In this document: piece by piece, positions 30,798 to 32,877 of the stretch | Numbering within the stretch: the stretch's first letter is position 1 | How the letters are laid out: every line of letters starts with the position of its first letter | Origin: Cyanobacteria bacterium GSL.Bin1 | Lineage (GTDB): Bacteria > Cyanobacteriota > Cyanobacteriia > Cyanobacteriales > Rubidibacteraceae | Direction: 5' to 3' | NCBI GenBank assembly: GCA_009909085.1 | Contig: JAAANX010000025.1 | Span: 1-32,877, forward strand | Length of the DNA: 32,877 nt | Position numbers and translations under genes: made by a program | The notes under the pieces: generated by a model | Told to the model about the DNA's origin: nothing | Database searches by the model: none | What the model saw: only the letters and a program-made list of their open reading frames with translations

Positions 30798-31157
30798 ATG
30801 AGTAACATTCAATCCGTTGGGATTCGGGAATTCCGAGCCAATCTTCATAAATACACAGTTGGTCAACAGCAACCCATTGCGATTACTTCTAACGGGCGAC
30901 CAATCGGCTATTTTATTCCTATACAGCCATCCCTTGAGAAGGATAAGATTGAAGCCCTCAGAAAAGCCCAAACTCAACTCGCGACAATGTTAGAAGAAAG
31001 TGGTGTAACAGAAGATGAAATTGTTGCAGAGTTCAATCATTTAAAGAAAAATAATCACCATCCAAATGATGAGGTTAATTATACCCACCCTAAATCTGTA
31101 GAGGCTCAATCTGCAGAGTTCAATACTTTGAGAAAAGAGAATCAGGATCAACTGTGA
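30798..31157 (+). CDS. Phd/YefM-family antitoxin
   Basis: The 119-residue protein begins with the Phd/YefM DNA-binding fold (VGIREFRANLHKYTVGQQQPIAITSNGRPIGYFIP, about 7-42). A long charged C-terminal region (about 50-119) should bind the toxin and is longer than in most family members. It overlaps the PIN toxin gene by 4 bp (GTGA), indicating translational coupling and antitoxin-first order. A TGTACA-containing palindrome upstream fits autoregulation. Confidence 0.85.
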   Translation: MSNIQSVGIREFRANLHKYTVGQQQPIAITSNGRPIGYFIPIQPSLEKDKIEALRKAQTQLATMLEESGVTEDEIVAEFNHLKKNNHHPNDEVNYTHPKSVEAQSAEFNTLRKENQDQL

Positions 31158-31585
31158 CACCATTTAAATCTTTGGTTCTGGATGCAAATATCCTGATTCG
31201 TGCTGTTCTAGGAAAAAAGATTAATTCACTAATCCTTCAATATAATAATCAAGTTGCTTTTTATACGCCTGATCTGTGTTTTCAAGATGCTGAAAAATAT
31301 CTTCCGATTATCTTAGAAAAGCGTCATAATATTGATGTCGATTTAGCGATGGATGTTTTGACACAAATTAGTCAGATTGTGTATCCTCTTGACAAAGATC
31401 TCTATAGTCAATTTGAGGTAGAAGCGAGAAAGCGAATTGCAAGTAAAGATGAAGATGATTGGCCAGTTATTGCAGCAGCTTTGTTTTTCAACTGCCCAAT
31501 TTGGACAGAAGATAAAGACTTTTTTGGCACTGGAATTGCGACTTGGGAAACATATACTTTAGAAATCTACTTATCAGAACAATAA
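31154..31585 (+). CDS. PIN-domain toxin (VapC-like)
   Basis: The 143-residue protein starts at GTG inside the GTGA overlap with the antitoxin stop. PIN features are D10 in LVLDANILIRAV, acidic residues at 99-102 (DEDDWPVIAAAL) and D120/D122 in IWTEDKDFFG, so the nuclease site looks complete. PIN toxins cleave RNA in the cytoplasm when the antitoxin is degraded; the target cannot be predicted. The rest is A/T-rich like its partner. Confidence 0.82.
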   Translation: MTPFKSLVLDANILIRAVLGKKINSLILQYNNQVAFYTPDLCFQDAEKYLPIILEKRHNIDVDLAMDVLTQISQIVYPLDKDLYSQFEVEARKRIASKDEDDWPVIAAALFFNCPIWTEDKDFFGTGIATWETYTLEIYLSEQ

Positions 31586-31598
31586 ACTGGGAAGAAAC

Positions 31599-31721
31599 AT
31601 GGATTCTCGTAAAAGCGCGATTAACGCAAAGTGTCAGCAAATCGAAGATTTGATCCCGAAATTAGAAAAACTTTCTGAACCATCTTTAGAAAAATTCAAT
31701 CAGTTACTTGATATTTTATGA
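31599..31721 (+). CDS. Small ORF, 40 aa, first gene of a broken three-gene module
   Basis: The frame (MDSRKSAINAKCQQIEDLIP at the start) ends in a helix-rich, leucine-patterned tail (KLSEPSLEKFNQLLDIL) a little like small DUF2281-type antitoxin partners; this is a weak resemblance. GGGAAG lies just upstream of the ATG. Its stop overlaps the next start (ATGA), which supports real translation. It is 13 bp after the PIN gene. Confidence 0.5.
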   Translation: MDSRKSAINAKCQQIEDLIPKLEKLSEPSLEKFNQLLDIL

Positions 31722-31891
31722 GTGAGGAAAAACGTCAACAATCAAAAACTCCATCAGAAGCAACGCTAAAACAAAAATGGGAGAAATGGTTTTATCAAGT
31801 GGATCAATTAGAGGTATCCCCTAACCTTCCTCAAGATGACTATCAACAAGACTTGCTTAACAAATACCGTCAGCAAGGATTAGAACTATGA
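31718..31891 (+). CDS. Small antitoxin-like ORF, 57 aa
   Basis: The product is charged and probably helical (MSEEKRQQSKTPSEATLKQK, then WEKWFYQVDQLEVSP and NKYRQQGLEL). It overlaps both neighbours by ATGA junctions: the 40-residue ORF before it and a truncated PIN gene after it. Small charged proteins in this position are typical antitoxins of cyanobacterial PIN toxins. No DNA-binding motif is seen. Since its toxin is broken, it may be a leftover. Confidence 0.6.
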   Translation: MSEEKRQQSKTPSEATLKQKWEKWFYQVDQLEVSPNLPQDDYQQDLLNKYRQQGLEL

Positions 31892-32007
31892 TCCTCTGTG
31901 ATGCTGGCGTTTTACTTTGTTTAATTGATTCTACTCAACCTTTACATCAAGCTTACCGAAAAGCAATTATCTCTTTACAGAAACCTTTCACTATTTTAGA
32001 CTCCTGA
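31888..32007 (+). pseudogene. Truncated PIN-domain toxin (N-terminal 35 or so residues)
   Basis: The frame begins MILCDAGVLLCLIDSTQPLH, a typical PIN start with the first catalytic aspartate (D5). It ends after 39 codons, where a full toxin would be about 130 residues. Homology seems to stop near 31993-31995, after LQKPFTI. From there the sequence belongs to a DUF433-like fragment on the other strand. The truncation is therefore a rearrangement, not a point mutation. Confidence 0.6.
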
Positions 32008-32142
32008 ATGTCCTTTACTAAGTCTAACAAGCGCGATCGCGCTTTCACGGCTGACACTAGGAAAATGATCGAGAAACACATCTAAAGAATCACCCACTTC
32101 AAGATAATCCAGAAGTGTTTTCAAACGAGGGCGCGACAGTCC
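31996..32142 (-). pseudogene. DUF433-type antitoxin fragment
   Basis: Read on the minus strand, the 48 codons include LKTLLDYLEVGDSLDVFLDH followed by FPSVSRESAIALVRLSK. This matches the C-terminal half of DUF433 antitoxins, which usually read like VKxLxDYLExGDSLDEFL. An in-frame TAG (32143-32145) precedes the fragment. The sequence just upstream reads GTVAP in another frame where family members have GTRVPV, so a frameshift is likely. Its 3' end is joined to the truncated PIN gene. It contains the one HIP1 site of this island. Confidence 0.5.
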
Positions 32143-32459
32143 CTATAGTAATTTTTTCGGCATTCAAGAAAGCCTAAGAGAAATCGGGTTTTGTCAAGGG
32201 TCTGAAGGGAGCTGATCAATTGTGTGACTAAGATGGTTAAAGTAGTGATTTAAATAGACTTTTATTGGCGCTAAGTCTCAATTGACAATTCCCAAACCTA
32301 ATTGTAAAAATTTATTAAAAAATAAAAATAAATTTATTCAAAAACAACAATTACAGACACGCTTTAATAAAACTAGAAGAAAGACCCAATGTATTCCCAA
32401 ACCATTCAGTTTAAACTGAATGTAACTTAAGAAAATCTAAAGAAAATAGGATTAAACGA
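32143..32459. other. 317-bp A/T-rich intergenic region
   Basis: No gene is seen. A very A/T-rich stretch (about 32305-32345) with self-complementary AAATTTATT/AATAAATTT could be curved DNA or an UP element. The palindrome at 32404-32421 is listed separately. Confidence 0.4.
32404..32421. promoter_or_regulatory. Perfect 18-bp palindrome, candidate operator
   Basis: ATTCAGTTTAAACTGAAT is perfectly symmetric and lies 38 bp before the ATG of the small membrane protein. Size and place suit a dimeric repressor site. As an RNA hairpin it would be short and A/T-rich with no loop, so a DNA operator is more likely. Confidence 0.35.
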
Positions 32460-32774
32460 ATGAATGACTTACAAAAATACCAATTCAAATGCACTTTAAC
32501 CTTTGGCGATATTTATGGGCAAATCATTGTCTGGCTCATTGTTATCTTTATCAGTTTAGCCACAGCCCTTGCTCTATGGAGTAGTGAGCGTCAAATTTAT
32601 GCCCTGGCAACAGTGGGACTGATTCTCGTCCTTTCTTTACCGTTTCTGCTGTTTGCATTTGTCACAACTCTCTTTAACCATATTCAAGTCACCCCACTAG
32701 AAGAACACGCTTCTAGTAAAAAACGCAGTCAATCCCAAAAAACTGAGCAAAAACCGGCAACTTCCGCTGGTTAA
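32460..32774 (+). CDS. Small two-helix membrane protein, unknown
   Basis: The 104-residue protein has a short polar N-terminus, two membrane helices (about 20-42, YGQIIVWLIVIFISLATALAL, and about 49-71, VGLILVLSLPFLLFAFVTTLF) and a charged, Lys/Gln/Ser-rich cytoplasmic-looking tail. AGGA sits 8 bases before the ATG, a good ribosome-binding site. No family is recognised. It stands alone after the toxin-antitoxin island. Confidence 0.65.
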   Translation: MNDLQKYQFKCTLTFGDIYGQIIVWLIVIFISLATALALWSSERQIYALATVGLILVLSLPFLLFAFVTTLFNHIQVTPLEEHASSKKRSQSQKTEQKPATSAG

Positions 32775-32877
32775 GTCTAACTATTACTTCAGGTTTAACT
32801 CATGAGGGATTAATCATAGTCGTTTAAAGTTTCACTTAGAAGACAGGATCAACAGGACAAAAAACTGAAAACTAAAT

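Noticed and set aside
1-32877. tRNA and rRNA genes
   Set aside because: No cloverleaf-like segment with a TTC-rich T-loop and CCA-type end, and no rRNA-like sequence, was found by eye in the intergenic regions.

Overview
The window looks like part of a unicellular, probably halotolerant cyanobacterial chromosome. Evidence: many HIP1 palindromes (GCGATCGC and GCGCGATCGCGC), a response-regulator/DUF3685 protein, DUF928 and CHASE2 proteins and a cyanobacterial-type two-partner secretion adhesin, plus acidic Asp/Glu-rich exported proteins. A Halothece/Euhalothece/Dactylococcopsis-like source is an inference; no rRNA or tRNA gene is present to test it.

Layout. 1-4532: a tandem family of secreted metalloprotease genes with DUF4114 C-termini. 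The first copy survives only as its DUF4114 end next to two strong hairpins that resemble an IS200/IS605 end; the next two are intact. 4774-17132: a one-strand, operon-like block encoding a TpsA adhesin, an exported TPR-CHAT caspase-like protease, a TpsB outer-membrane transporter, an exported DUF928 protein, a CHASE2-GGDEF diguanylate cyclase and a CHASE2-GGDEF-EAL protein. 17145-22247: housekeeping genes: receiver-DUF3685 protein (minus), tsaE, an SRPBCC protein (minus), purH and pth. 22746-25931: a giant secreted protein with two alkaline-phosphatase-like domains and an RTX-like tail; the three expected histidine metal ligands are replaced identically in both domains. 26169-29435: an HlyD-type adaptor and a double-ATPase ABC protein (YbhG/YbhF-like) without the expected permeases. 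29454-32142: a toxin-antitoxin island with two intact PIN modules and several broken ones. 32460-32774: a small two-helix membrane protein.

How the genes may work together. The 4774-17132 block resembles in logic the c-di-GMP-controlled retention of a TPS adhesin known from Pseudomonas CdrA/CdrB/LapG/LapD, but with different parts: an adhesin with exactly two cysteines, both in its last 100 residues, its TpsB, a periplasmic CHAT protease in place of LapG, and two membrane c-di-GMP enzymes with extracytoplasmic CHASE2 sensors. This is the best candidate for an undescribed system in the window. The metalloproteases, the phosphatase-like protein and the adhesin make this a region rich in exported proteins. 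The exporter/toxin-antitoxin boundary at about 29.43 kb looks like a rearrangement point: the start of a coupled downstream gene seems to remain just where the permease would begin.

All calls come from reading the sequence by eye. Family names rest on recognised motifs, not on database searches.
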